Source: Calothrix sp. PCC 7716
GTDB taxonomy: Bacteria > Cyanobacteriota > Cyanobacteriia > Cyanobacteriales > Nostocaceae
NCBI RefSeq assembly: GCF_019977735.1
Contig: NZ_AP025019.1
Span: 1 to 64,000, forward strand
Direction: 5' to 3'
DNA: 64,000 nt
In this document: positions 45,066-52,066 of the stretch, piece by piece
How the letters are laid out: every line of letters starts with the position of its first letter
Numbering within the stretch: the stretch's first letter is position 1
Notes under the pieces: model-generated
The model's input: the letters and a program-made list of their open reading frames with translations, nothing else
The model's database searches: none
What the model was told of the DNA's origin: nothing
Translations under genes and position numbers: made by a program

Positions 45066-45803
45066 CTACTGCTGCTTGTACCAAGCTTGGCGCCACTGCT
45101 TCATTTGGCTGATTTCTGCTTGCTGTGAGGAGATAATAACAGTAGCCAGTTTCTTGATTTCCGGACGCTTCGACTTGCTTGCAGCATATGAAGCCATTGT
45201 CACAGCACTTTCATGGTGAGGAATCATCGCATTAATAAAGCGTAAGTCAAACTCGTTATCCGCAGCACCCAAGTCCATGTTCATCATCATCATTTGCATT
45301 TGGTCAGGTGTCATGTCCACAGTTTTGTTAAGCTTTGCATCATAAGCGACTGGCTTACTACCAGCTTTTGGATACCAAGCTTGGCGCCATTGCTTCAATT
45401 CGGCAATTTCTTTGTCCTGAGCCTTAATAATTTCGTTTGCTAGCTTTTTAATTTCTGGACGCTTGGATTTTTCCAGTGCTTGTTTCGCCATCGTTACGGC
45501 ACCTTGATGGTGGGGAATCATCGCGTCAATAAACCGCAAATCGTAGTTTGCATCGGCTGGACCTAAATCCATTGTCATGTTATGCTTCGTCCCACCATTA
45601 TGGTTCATGCCATCATGATTCATGCTACCTTGAGCCATCTGCTTGTCGGAGGTTTCGGTTGCGGAGGAATTTTCTGATTGAACCTGGTTTTGGGATGCAG
45701 TTGTGGAACAAGCAGCTAAGGCGCAAAGAGCGAGAGTTGCCATAGCCACCAAACTAAATGCGAAGAATCGATTTTTTACGTTAGTTTTTACGTTAGATTG
45801 CAT
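45066..45803 (-). CDS. Lipoprotein with two DUF305 domains
   Basis: 245 residues. A lipobox LAAC at about 29-32 and a Met/His-rich linker (MNHDGMNHNGGTKHNMTM) precede two homologous DUF305 domains, about 78-145 and 176-243. Each has the motif DLRFI(D/N)AMIPHH followed by SKRPEIKKLA and ends KQWRQAWY. The MIPHH and Met-rich parts suggest copper or silver binding at the outer face of the plasma membrane. The two domains clearly arose by duplication in one gene. Box 172 bp upstream. Confidence 0.88.
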   Translation of the reverse strand: MQSNVKTNVKNRFFAFSLVAMATLALCALAACSTTASQNQVQSENSSATETSDKQMAQGSMNHDGMNHNGGTKHNMTMDLGPADANYDLRFIDAMIPHHQGAVTMAKQALEKSKRPEIKKLANEIIKAQDKEIAELKQWRQAWYPKAGSKPVAYDAKLNKTVDMTPDQMQMMMMNMDLGAADNEFDLRFINAMIPHHESAVTMASYAASKSKRPEIKKLATVIISSQQAEISQMKQWRQAWYKQQ

Positions 45804-45975
45804 AAGTTATGATTTATGAATTCCTTGGTTATATGTTATAATCTCCACCTAGCTGGAGAGTCAACACTATGGGCGATTAGTTTGGGTTACGTGGTAGCTT
45901 TGATTACGTGTGGTAGTTTGGATGACAAACTAGTAATTGTAATACTGGTCTTATTACCTAGTGTTACAGGCAAAG

Positions 45976-45993
45976 ATGAAATTAGGATGAAAT
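45976..45993 (-). promoter_or_regulatory. ATGAAAT-N4-ATGAAAT box upstream of the DUF305 lipoprotein
   Basis: Exact repeat with spacer TAGG, 172 bp upstream of the start. A plus-strand open frame (45816-46160) crosses it and is therefore judged spurious. Confidence 0.8.
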
Positions 45994-46199
45994 TAGAAGC
46001 TACCTTGGGTAGAACAGCATTATTGCTATTACGTTCTTATCGTTTTGTTTTTTTCTACTTGACTACTTCGACTGATAGGGATAGTGTCATTGGCGCCACG
46101 TATTTCAAAAATTTGTCTTTCAAGTTAACCGCACTTGATAAATCGAAAAAAGGTGTATAGATTTAAAGTAAAAAGGTTAGGTAACGTTAATCACCATCA

Positions 46200-46478
46200 T
46201 TAAGCCACCACCCCCCTGTACTTCAACGTTGTCATTTGTTGTGTGATGGGGAATATGACAGTGAAGCAGCCATATTCGTCAGCATCTTCAAAAACGTGAG
46301 AAAAACTAGCAGCATAGACCATCAGCTTTTCAGGGATACAACCATGAATCACACAGGTGCCACCTACTTTATCTCGTTCTGCAATTGCCACCTTTGCACC
46401 ATGAGTAGCTGCAAGTCTAGCAGCAGAAACGCCTCCAGGTCTGGTGCCGATTACAAATAAATCGTAATCAAAGCTCAT
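46200..46478 (-). pseudogene. gor: N-terminal fragment of glutathione reductase
   Basis: 92 residues: [20 protein letters not shown], then [20 protein letters not shown] and [22 protein letters not shown]. This is the FAD-binding start of a glutathione reductase including the redox Cys pair ([13 protein letters not shown]). The nucleotide-binding motif GAGPGG has become GTRPGG, and after DEYG the sequence turns unrelated and stops; the remaining about 360 residues are missing. It still carries a box 65 bp upstream. Confidence 0.85.
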
Positions 46479-46543
46479 AATTTTTTATTACCCTGTTTTT
46501 AATAATATTAGGGTTTCTCATATATAAATGTTTTCATATAAAA

Positions 46544-46561
46544 ATGAAATCAAAATGAAAT
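46544..46561 (-). promoter_or_regulatory. ATGAAAT-N4-ATGAAAT box in front of the glutathione reductase fragment
   Basis: Exact repeat with spacer CAAA, 65 bp upstream of the minus-strand fragment and 191 bp upstream of the plus-strand DUF326 gene. Confidence 0.8.
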
Positions 46562-46601
46562 ATCTGGAATATTAACTAGCAAATCAACTATGCATATTAA
46601 A

Positions 46602-46619
46602 ATGAAATTAGAATGAAAT
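46602..46619 (-). promoter_or_regulatory. ATGAAAT-N4-ATGAAAT box upstream of the DUF326 gene
   Basis: Exact repeat with spacer TAGA, 133 bp upstream of the DUF326 start, inverted relative to that gene; it could also serve the leftward fragment. Confidence 0.78.
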
Positions 46620-46752
46620 AATTATCCATAATTAGTAATAAAATTATACTATATCATTAGATAGACGTAACTATATTTAGAGTTTCTTAGAGTGTTATCA
46701 AAGCAGCAGAAACGCTGATTCATTTAAAATTTACAATTTCAGGAGTCGTGTC

Positions 46753-47109
46753 ATGACTACAACTAAAAGTCACCAGTCTCAACTTGAAACTTGCATTCAA
46801 AATTGTCTTGATTGTTTGCGTGATTGCGAAATGTGTGCCGATGCCTGCTTGAGTAGCGACATGGTACAAATGATGGCTCAATGTATTAAGTTATGCCGAG
46901 ATTGTGCTGATACTTGTGACTTGTGCGCGCGTTTCATGTCTCGTAATTCAGCACTCCATGCTCAAATGTGTGGTGTCTGTGCCGACGCTTGCGAACGCTG
47001 TGCTACTGAATGTGAAAAACATAACAGCGACCATTGTAAACGCTGTGCCCAATCTTGCCGTCGTTGCGCTGATTCCTGCCGTCAGATGGCTATGGCAATG
47101 GCATCATAA
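46753..47109 (+). CDS. DUF326 four-helix-bundle Cys-rich copper-binding protein
   Basis: 118 residues containing 21 Cys, placed with heptad-like spacing along four helices (ETCIQNCLDCLRDCEMCADAC, then CIKLCRDCADTCDLC, CGVCADACERCATEC, CKRCAQSCRRCADSC). This is the Csp-type copper storage layout, in which Cys face the core of the bundle and bind many Cu(I) ions. No signal peptide, so it would be cytosolic. An AGGAG ribosome site supports the start. Two boxes lie upstream, and a strong hairpin shared with the convergent DUF2808 gene follows the stop. Confidence 0.92.
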   Translation: MTTTKSHQSQLETCIQNCLDCLRDCEMCADACLSSDMVQMMAQCIKLCRDCADTCDLCARFMSRNSALHAQMCGVCADACERCATECEKHNSDHCKRCAQSCRRCADSCRQMAMAMAS

Positions 47110-47124
47110 ATGACTAATATTCAC

Positions 47125-47180
47125 TAATTGAAGTACATATTAACTACTGTCTATGCAGTAGTTAATATGTACTTCAATTA
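47125..47180. terminator. 25-bp perfect hairpin between convergent genes
   Basis: Left arm 47125-47149, right arm 47156-47180, loop TCTATG. The right arm covers the stop codon of the DUF2808 gene (47174-47176). It probably ends both the DUF326 and DUF2808 transcripts. Confidence 0.85.
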
Positions 47181-47668
47181 CCATTGACGCGAAATCTAGC
47201 CATACCTATTGGCATATCTACACTACTATTTATAGATTTAGCAAATAAACGGTAAATAGGTCCGTTGCCACGAAGAGGTTGTCTCACATTTTTGATATCA
47301 ATTTCTAACTTGCTGTTAGGATATACTGGTTCGTTAAATGCTAATATTATAGTTTTTTCATTTAGAGAAATATTTGCATTTACCTTTTGCCCATTATTTT
47401 GAGTAATAACAATATCATTAACCTTATTACTCCACCTAACAGTTTCTGGCACTGCGATACTAATTTGAGATATACTTTGACTATTTCTGGGAATATGTAC
47501 CCTTAAGGTATGCCTGACATTGCCCCATTTTGTTTGGGGGAAGTGATAATTACCATCAACATGAGGAAGCGTACCGTTATCATCACTCGCACTAGTCGGT
47601 GTAGAGGGAATAACAAGCATAGTGGTCATAATACATACAACAGTAGTATAAACTAAGATTTTTTTCAT
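47174..47668 (-). CDS. DUF2808-family secreted protein (copy 4)
   Basis: 164 residues with a signal peptide (MKKILVYTTVVCIMTTMLVI, cut near TSA). The mature part closely follows copy 2: LPHVDGNYHFPQTKWGNVRH, TLRVHIPRNSQSISQISIAV, PETVRWSNKVNDI, NEPVYPNSKLEIDIKNVRQP, GNGPIYRLFAKS. It ends in MARFRVNGN. Although 35 kb from copies 1-3, it uses the same kind of box (75 bp upstream) and signal peptide, so it derives from duplication and transposition within the island. Function unknown. Confidence 0.87.
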   Translation of the reverse strand: MKKILVYTTVVCIMTTMLVIPSTPTSASDDNGTLPHVDGNYHFPQTKWGNVRHTLRVHIPRNSQSISQISIAVPETVRWSNKVNDIVITQNNGQKVNANISLNEKTIILAFNEPVYPNSKLEIDIKNVRQPLRGNGPIYRLFAKSINSSVDMPIGMARFRVNGN

Positions 47669-47743
47669 ACTAATTCTTGTTAATTAACAACAAAATTCAC
47701 TTTGATATTTGTGAACCTTTAATCAACAGTTTGACAAGCTAAA

Positions 47744-47761
47744 ATGAAATTAGGATGAAAT
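47744..47761 (-). promoter_or_regulatory. ATGAAAT-N4-ATGAAAT box upstream of DUF2808 copy 4
   Basis: Exact repeat with spacer TAGG, 75 bp upstream of the start. Confidence 0.85.
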
Positions 47762-47796
47762 TTTGGCTACTTTACAAAAATTAAAATACTATTAGC

Positions 47797-47976
47797 TTAA
47801 ACTGAGTGTTCTGATATAAAAGGACATGAATAGCTTGAATCTCCAGTTTCGACTTGAATGGTTGGATGTTCGATGCCAAAATTATCGTGAAGTTCTTTGA
47901 CTACAAAGGCGCGATTGTAATTTGTGGAACCGTAGTTGTGTTCGTGGTCATGTCCGTGGTTATGCGAATGAGCCAT
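47797..47976 (-). pseudogene. CDF exporter reduced to its two ends by an in-frame deletion
   Basis: 59 codons from the ATG at 47976. The first part, MAHSHNHGHDHEHN then STNYNRAFVV, matches the start of CzcD (DYNRAFVV). It continues directly with KELHDNFGIEHPTIQVETGD, matching the CzcD end (NELHDNFSIEHTTLQIEYGD). About 240 residues with all six helices are gone while the frame is kept. It cannot transport metal, but its His-rich start and a degenerate box (68 bp upstream) persist. Confidence 0.85.
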
Positions 47977-48044
47977 AAATGCTCTGTGTATCAATTGACT
48001 GAAATTAATCTAAGTTACTCTATTCTCTATGATGACAGACCCAG

Positions 48045-48062
48045 ATAAAATTCGGATGAAAT
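48045..48062 (-). promoter_or_regulatory. Regulatory box with one mismatch, upstream of the reduced CDF gene
   Basis: ATAAAAT-TCGG-ATGAAAT, one mismatch in the first half, the only inexact member of the family. It lies 68 bp upstream of the CDF remnant and three bases beyond the end of the regulator gene. Confidence 0.7.
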
Positions 48063-48064
48063 TT

Positions 48065-48823
48065 TTATATGAGATTGAAACGGTAGCGTGAGCCTTGTAG
48101 AGCTTCGATTGGGTTACTACAACCACAATTAGTTAATTTTTGCCGCAGCGTGCGTACCTGAGTTGCCACTACACAACTGCAACTCTCTGAGTTCATCTTC
48201 TGGAACTGGGTACGAATTTCATCGCCAGTAATAATCTGATTTGGATAGCTCATTAAATATTCCAGTACGTAAAATTCTTTGTTGGTAAGGGGAATTTCTT
48301 GTCTTTCAAAAGCACAATCATGACTAATAACTGTATTGTTATTGTAATTGAGAGTTAAATTACTAACAGTTTTTTGTGGCTGTTGAAATAAACCATAACG
48401 TCGCTGCAATACCTGCAAGCGTGCTACTAGTTCTGTAATACTACAAGACTTGAACAAATAATCATCGGCGCCTACATCCAAGCCTATAATCTTTTCTTCT
48501 ACCCTATCTTTAACCGTTAGCATTAAGACGGGCAAATGATTATTAGTTTCTCGCAACCGCTTGCACAATTCCAAACCTGTGACACCAGGTAGCATCCAAT
48601 CGAAAATAGCTAGTGTGTATTGATTCTGCTGATTTTCTAAAAGTTGATTTTCTAGAAGCGTCCAAGCTTCGCTTCCATCAGTCACCCAATTCACTAAATA
48701 ATCATGCTGCTTTAACGCACGCTTAATGGCGGCACCGAAATCGAGGTCACCTTCGACAAGTAGTATACTTGTATGTAAGTGATCTTTTTGCGTTGGTCTG
48801 CTTGGGTGTTGTGAAATAAGCAT
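48065..48823 (-). CDS. Second OmpR/PhoB-family response regulator, degenerate receiver
   Basis: 252 residues, a paralogue of the regulator at 7.4 kb (same MLISQ start, LAIFDWMLPG.TGLELCKRLR, ADDYL.K). Phosphoacceptor Asp75 is present, but the acidic pocket VEDE has become VEGD, and the conserved Lys-Pro (VKPFG) is FKSCS. The DNA-binding half is changed too: the LWEVSAETGSNVVAAQMRLLRRKL region reads FQKMNSESCSCVVATQVRTLRQKL, and VGYRF is SRYRF. It may no longer respond to phosphorylation and could act as a constitutive, competing or dead regulator. Box 49 bp upstream. Its kinase partner survives only as a fragment. Confidence 0.85.
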   Translation of the reverse strand: MLISQHPSRPTQKDHLHTSILLVEGDLDFGAAIKRALKQHDYLVNWVTDGSEAWTLLENQLLENQQNQYTLAIFDWMLPGVTGLELCKRLRETNNHLPVLMLTVKDRVEEKIIGLDVGADDYLFKSCSITELVARLQVLQRRYGLFQQPQKTVSNLTLNYNNNTVISHDCAFERQEIPLTNKEFYVLEYLMSYPNQIITGDEIRTQFQKMNSESCSCVVATQVRTLRQKLTNCGCSNPIEALQGSRYRFNLI

Positions 48824-48872
48824 AATTTCTTAATTAAGAAGGTTATCTATAATACTATGTTGGCAAAGATAA

Positions 48873-48890
48873 ATGAAATTTGGATGAAAT
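48873..48890 (-). promoter_or_regulatory. ATGAAAT-N4-ATGAAAT box upstream of the second response regulator
   Basis: Exact repeat with spacer TTGG, 49 bp upstream of the start, the same spacing as at the first regulator (45 bp). Confidence 0.85.
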
Positions 48891-49134
48891 TTGTGCTTAT
48901 TAAAAAATTTAATAGCGAAATCGACCTGTCGCTAGGTATTAATGCCAAATAACTTTGTCAACTTGACTGTGGTGTAGAAGTCATATATGATAAACTTTTT
49001 TAATTAGCATTTGTACTATTAAGTAATTATCGCATATTATTGTCAAATCAAAATGAAAATTTAGTATCTTTTAATGCTTGAATAACATCTGAGTAGTTTT
49101 TCTGTATTTATTGAGAAATCTATGTAGACAAGCA

Positions 49135-49300
49135 TTACAGCAATGATTCCTCTGTATCTGAAACTGGCAATCGTACAATAAAGTGCTGCCCTTACCCAAT
49201 TGACTTTGAACTTCAATGCTTAGTTTGTGCGCTTCAACAATAACCTTAGATATCGCCAGTACCAACCTGGAGCCGCTATTGCTACAGGAACGAGCGACAA
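49135..49300 (-). pseudogene. Sensor histidine kinase fragment (end of ATPase domain)
   Basis: Reads RSCSNSGSRLVLAISKVIVE, AHKLSIEVQSQLGKGST, then after a frameshift FIVRLPVSDTEESLL and stop. The intact kinase has RSRSTGGSGLGLAIVQAIVG, AHQGKLNVESELGKGSTFTI. The G2 box Gly residues are lost (GSRLVL). Only about 55 residues remain, placed upstream of the second regulator rather than downstream as in the intact pair. Confidence 0.8.
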
Positions 49301-49308
49301 AAATAAAA

Positions 49309-49362
49309 TTAAAAGCGAACCGAGAAACCTACAAAAGGATTAAAATCATCGCTTGCTTGTGG
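49309..49362 (-). pseudogene. C-terminal remnant of the outer-membrane transporter
   Basis: Reads PQASDDFNPFVGFSVRF and stop, matching the end of the intact protein at 29.5 kb (TQAADDFNPFVGLTMRF). It abuts the kinase fragment, so an ancient deletion joined the two gene ends. Confidence 0.75.
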
Positions 49363-49387
49363 GTAATGCTATTGAAATATATTTAAA

Positions 49388-50320
49388 CTAAATCTGTTTC
49401 AATAGCGTTTTTTCAAATACCTGGGATACAAGGGTTTGAAATCGCTGCTGGTGCTTTATCATGATAAATTCTCTGACTATCTTATATCTAAGAGATAATT
49501 TTCTTTCAAAATCTATCAGCTTAATTGGGCGTAATAAACCTAGTTGTACCTCTTTTTTTACCATCAACTCAGAAAGAGCAGCGGCGCCAACTCCATTTTC
49601 AACTACGGCTTTCACCATTTCGCCACTGCTGAATTCTAAAATTGAATTTAGTTTGCTTATTTCTATCCCCCACTGTTGTAATGCTTGTTCAAACTGTTGC
49701 CGCGTCCCAGAACCAGGTTCTCGCATTACCCAATCCGTTGTAATAAGTTCGTCTAAATAAACAGAAGTACGTTCATACCAAGGGTGAGTTTTTCCTACTA
49801 CAATGACTAGACAATCATTTCCGACTATCTTCTTCTCTAAATTACATGTGTCCGAAGGTTGAACTTCCCCCTCAACCAAACCCAAATCAAACGAACCCGA
49901 AACAGTTCCAGCAATAATTACTTCGGTGTTTCCAAGAGTACAATTAACCTGAATGCCAGCGTATTGACGTTTAAATCGACTAATAAAATCAGGTAGCCAG
50001 TAATTGCCAATAGTTAGACTAGCTCCTAACCTTAATTCGCCTCGTTGCAAATTGTTTAGCTCTTGTAAACCCCTTTCAGCCAAAGCAACCTGGTCTAAAA
50101 TTCTCTGAGCTTCGACTTGTAACAATTGTCCAGCCCTGGTTATCTCAATGTGTCGATTAACACGATGGAAAAGTTTTACCCCATATTCTTCCTCTAATCC
50201 ATGAATTGCTCCACTTACCGCAGGTTGGCTAATATACAGCGCTTCTGACGCGCGCGTGAAGTGCATATGTTCTGCTACAGCTAGAAAAATCTTTAATTGG
50301 TCTAATGTCATTTTTGCCAT
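49388..50320 (-). CDS. LysR-type transcriptional regulator
   Basis: 310 residues from MAKMTLDQLKIF at 50320; the frame opens 11 codons earlier. The N-terminal winged HTH (LKIFLAVAEHMHFTRASEALYISQPAVSGAIHGLE) is followed by a linker helix and a periplasmic-binding-like effector domain (GELRLGASLTIGNYWLP, LVIVVGKTHPW, REPGSGTRQQFE). It resembles CbbR/CysB-like LysR proteins, and the effector cannot be named. No divergent target gene is intact: upstream lies decayed sequence. It marks the end of the metal island, as no regulatory box occurs further right. Confidence 0.9.
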   Translation of the reverse strand: MAKMTLDQLKIFLAVAEHMHFTRASEALYISQPAVSGAIHGLEEEYGVKLFHRVNRHIEITRAGQLLQVEAQRILDQVALAERGLQELNNLQRGELRLGASLTIGNYWLPDFISRFKRQYAGIQVNCTLGNTEVIIAGTVSGSFDLGLVEGEVQPSDTCNLEKKIVGNDCLVIVVGKTHPWYERTSVYLDELITTDWVMREPGSGTRQQFEQALQQWGIEISKLNSILEFSSGEMVKAVVENGVGAAALSELMVKKEVQLGLLRPIKLIDFERKLSLRYKIVREFIMIKHQQRFQTLVSQVFEKTLLKQI

Positions 50321-51247
50321 AGAGTAGACATCCCTTATACCTATAATTTTCAATAATAAAAGCTTTTTACACAGAAAATGTCATGTTTTGGCACCGCTCC
50401 CTTATTATTTCAAAATACTATAAAAAGATAGAAATGCCGTATTTTATTCGACTTGATAATAAGAGCAGAATTAAATAAATCACTCTAACTTATCGTTTTG
50501 ATAACTAAACAGTATTGTCTATAACGCAAAAATTTATTACGGTTAAATTAGTTGTGAAATGAGAGTCAATGTACTCATCCACAAAAAATTATTTTACATA
50601 AGAATTAGGCGTTACTGAGGCTTTATGATTTCGTTATTTAGTGCAACAAAGTGCATCTAACCCATCAAAGTGAGAAGTTTACAACACTGTTTGGCATCAA
50701 AAATCAGTTGGTGAGTTTCCAAGCCTAAATATTGCCCAATGGCACGCTAACAACCTAAACTACAATTTCAAAATTGATCGGATAGGTACCGCATGGTTTA
50801 GCTTGAAAGACGGAAGCTGGATGATTGAACTAATTCTGACTGAGTGTTTACATATCCTAAAAACTGCCCAACTTGCTGCACAATACGCGTAACTTAATCA
50901 CCCACAAAATTTCAAGCGCGCGCTCCCTATAAAATACTTGCATATCAGAGTGGAGCTTAAGAACCACTCCAATACTTAGTACTTTTTACTAGTAAATGAA
51001 GTGGTGTGTCTCATTAGGTGCTGAAAGAAAGTGAAGCGCGCTTCTTGCGGCCGTAAACGAAGTTTGTCCGCAAGACGAAAAAAATCGCAAGCTCGATGAG
51101 TAATCCATATATACGTCTTGGTTTCAAGCTTCGGAACAATCTTGAATCTCGAAAATTTCGAGGTTTGTTAGCAAATTGAACGTTGAAGCTTAAGAAAAGT
51201 TACAACATTTAACATACGGGACAAAAAATTACTACCCACTTAAGTGC
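50321..51247. other. Decayed region at the island-backbone boundary
   Basis: Contains an open frame without a start codon at 50674-50892, the 12-bp palindrome GAAGCGCGCTTC near 51034, and a hairpin with CTTGCGG/CCGCAAG arms (51044-51074). No regulatory box is present. Confidence 0.5.
50674..50892 (+). pseudogene. Start-less open frame of 72 codons, unknown family
   Basis: Opens right after a TGA and reads EVYNTVWHQKSVGEFPSLNI then AQWHANNLNYNFKIDRIGTA, WFSLKDGSWMIELILTE and ends AQLAAQYA-stop. Composition looks protein-like, but there is no start codon before a late TTG. I do not recognise the family. Probably the tail of a lost gene. Confidence 0.4.
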
Positions 51248-52021
51248 TTATTTCCCTATAAATTTTTTAATTTCCTCCACGGGTTTATTATTTTCAATCA
51301 TTAACCACACTGCTGCGACCTTACACTTAGGGACTGAGAGGGTTCGACTTTTCCACTCACCTCCAATAAAAACTTCGTAGGAATACCCCCAATACCAATG
51401 GTTAAAGTTGTTAGGGTCGCGTTCGACTTCGACACGAGGATAACTGGCAGTTAGCCCTGATTTTAACTTTTTGTCTTTTGTGTAGTGGTACAGGCTGCCA
51501 CTTGCTGATTTTTTTTCTAAAGAAAATACTGCTTTTTCCTCTAGAACTTTTTCTGCCACTGTTGGTTCTGTTGATGCATCCCCTTTTATCAACGCAATAA
51601 TGGTGCCAATAGGCACATGACTCTCTATCGCAGTACGTACAGTCGTAACCAACGAACGCTTGACACTTAGGGCTTTAAATTTCCAGTCTTTGTGTTCATC
51701 CTTGACCTTGTAGCAGTATCCCCAATACCAGTGCTTAGGATTATTGGAGTCGCGAATATCACAAATGCGAGGATATTCAACAATCAAACCACTTTTTATT
51801 TTATGGGTCTTGGTGTAGCGAAACAAACAGCCGCTTGCTACTGATGTGACATGAATAGTTGCAGTATGCTTGAATTGTTTTTCTAAAGAATCGGGAATTT
51901 CATCCTCTAGAACTTTTTCTGGGGGTTGGGATATTTCGGCATCGTCACCACTACTTGTATTCATTGTTTTGTACTCGAATCGTGGTAATTTTTGGTACAA
52001 TAATCCTGTACGCCGACCCAT
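51248..52021 (-). CDS. Protein with two tandem repeats of an unknown about 90-residue domain
   Basis: 257 residues. Two homologous units, about 50-145 and 160-257, share SG.L..YTK..K.KSGL..., YPR, RD.NN..HWYWGY.Y.V, WK...LSV and IE...P...I. An acidic linker with VLE(D/E)E repeats precedes each unit. The basic and aromatic makeup could suit DNA or peptide binding. Family not recognised. It follows the large replication protein by 45 bp on the same strand and may be co-transcribed, suggesting a role in replication or its control (inference). The start could also be an ATG at 51964. Confidence 0.75.
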   Translation of the reverse strand: MGRRTGLLYQKLPRFEYKTMNTSSGDDAEISQPPEKVLEDEIPDSLEKQFKHTATIHVTSVASGCLFRYTKTHKIKSGLIVEYPRICDIRDSNNPKHWYWGYCYKVKDEHKDWKFKALSVKRSLVTTVRTAIESHVPIGTIIALIKGDASTEPTVAEKVLEEKAVFSLEKKSASGSLYHYTKDKKLKSGLTASYPRVEVERDPNNFNHWYWGYSYEVFIGGEWKSRTLSVPKCKVAAVWLMIENNKPVEEIKKFIGK

Positions 52022-52066
52022 ATAAAGCGGCGCCTATCAATTCAGAGCGTTGTTTTCACTAGCTAT

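Noticed and set aside
44920-45219. 99-codon plus-strand frame beginning with a hydrophobic stretch
   Set aside because: Half of it overlaps the DUF305 gene antisense and the start is a GTG without ribosome site; only noted as a possible decayed membrane peptide.
45816-46160. 114-codon plus-strand open frame between DUF305 and glutathione reductase fragment
   Set aside because: It runs across an exact regulatory box and has no recognisable motif or good ribosome site; it overlaps the promoter of the DUF305 gene.
1108-48890. ATGAAAT repeats as a transposon or CRISPR-like repeat family
   Set aside because: Copies are 18 bp, lie singly at promoter distances and flip with gene direction, which fits an operator and not a mobile repeat.
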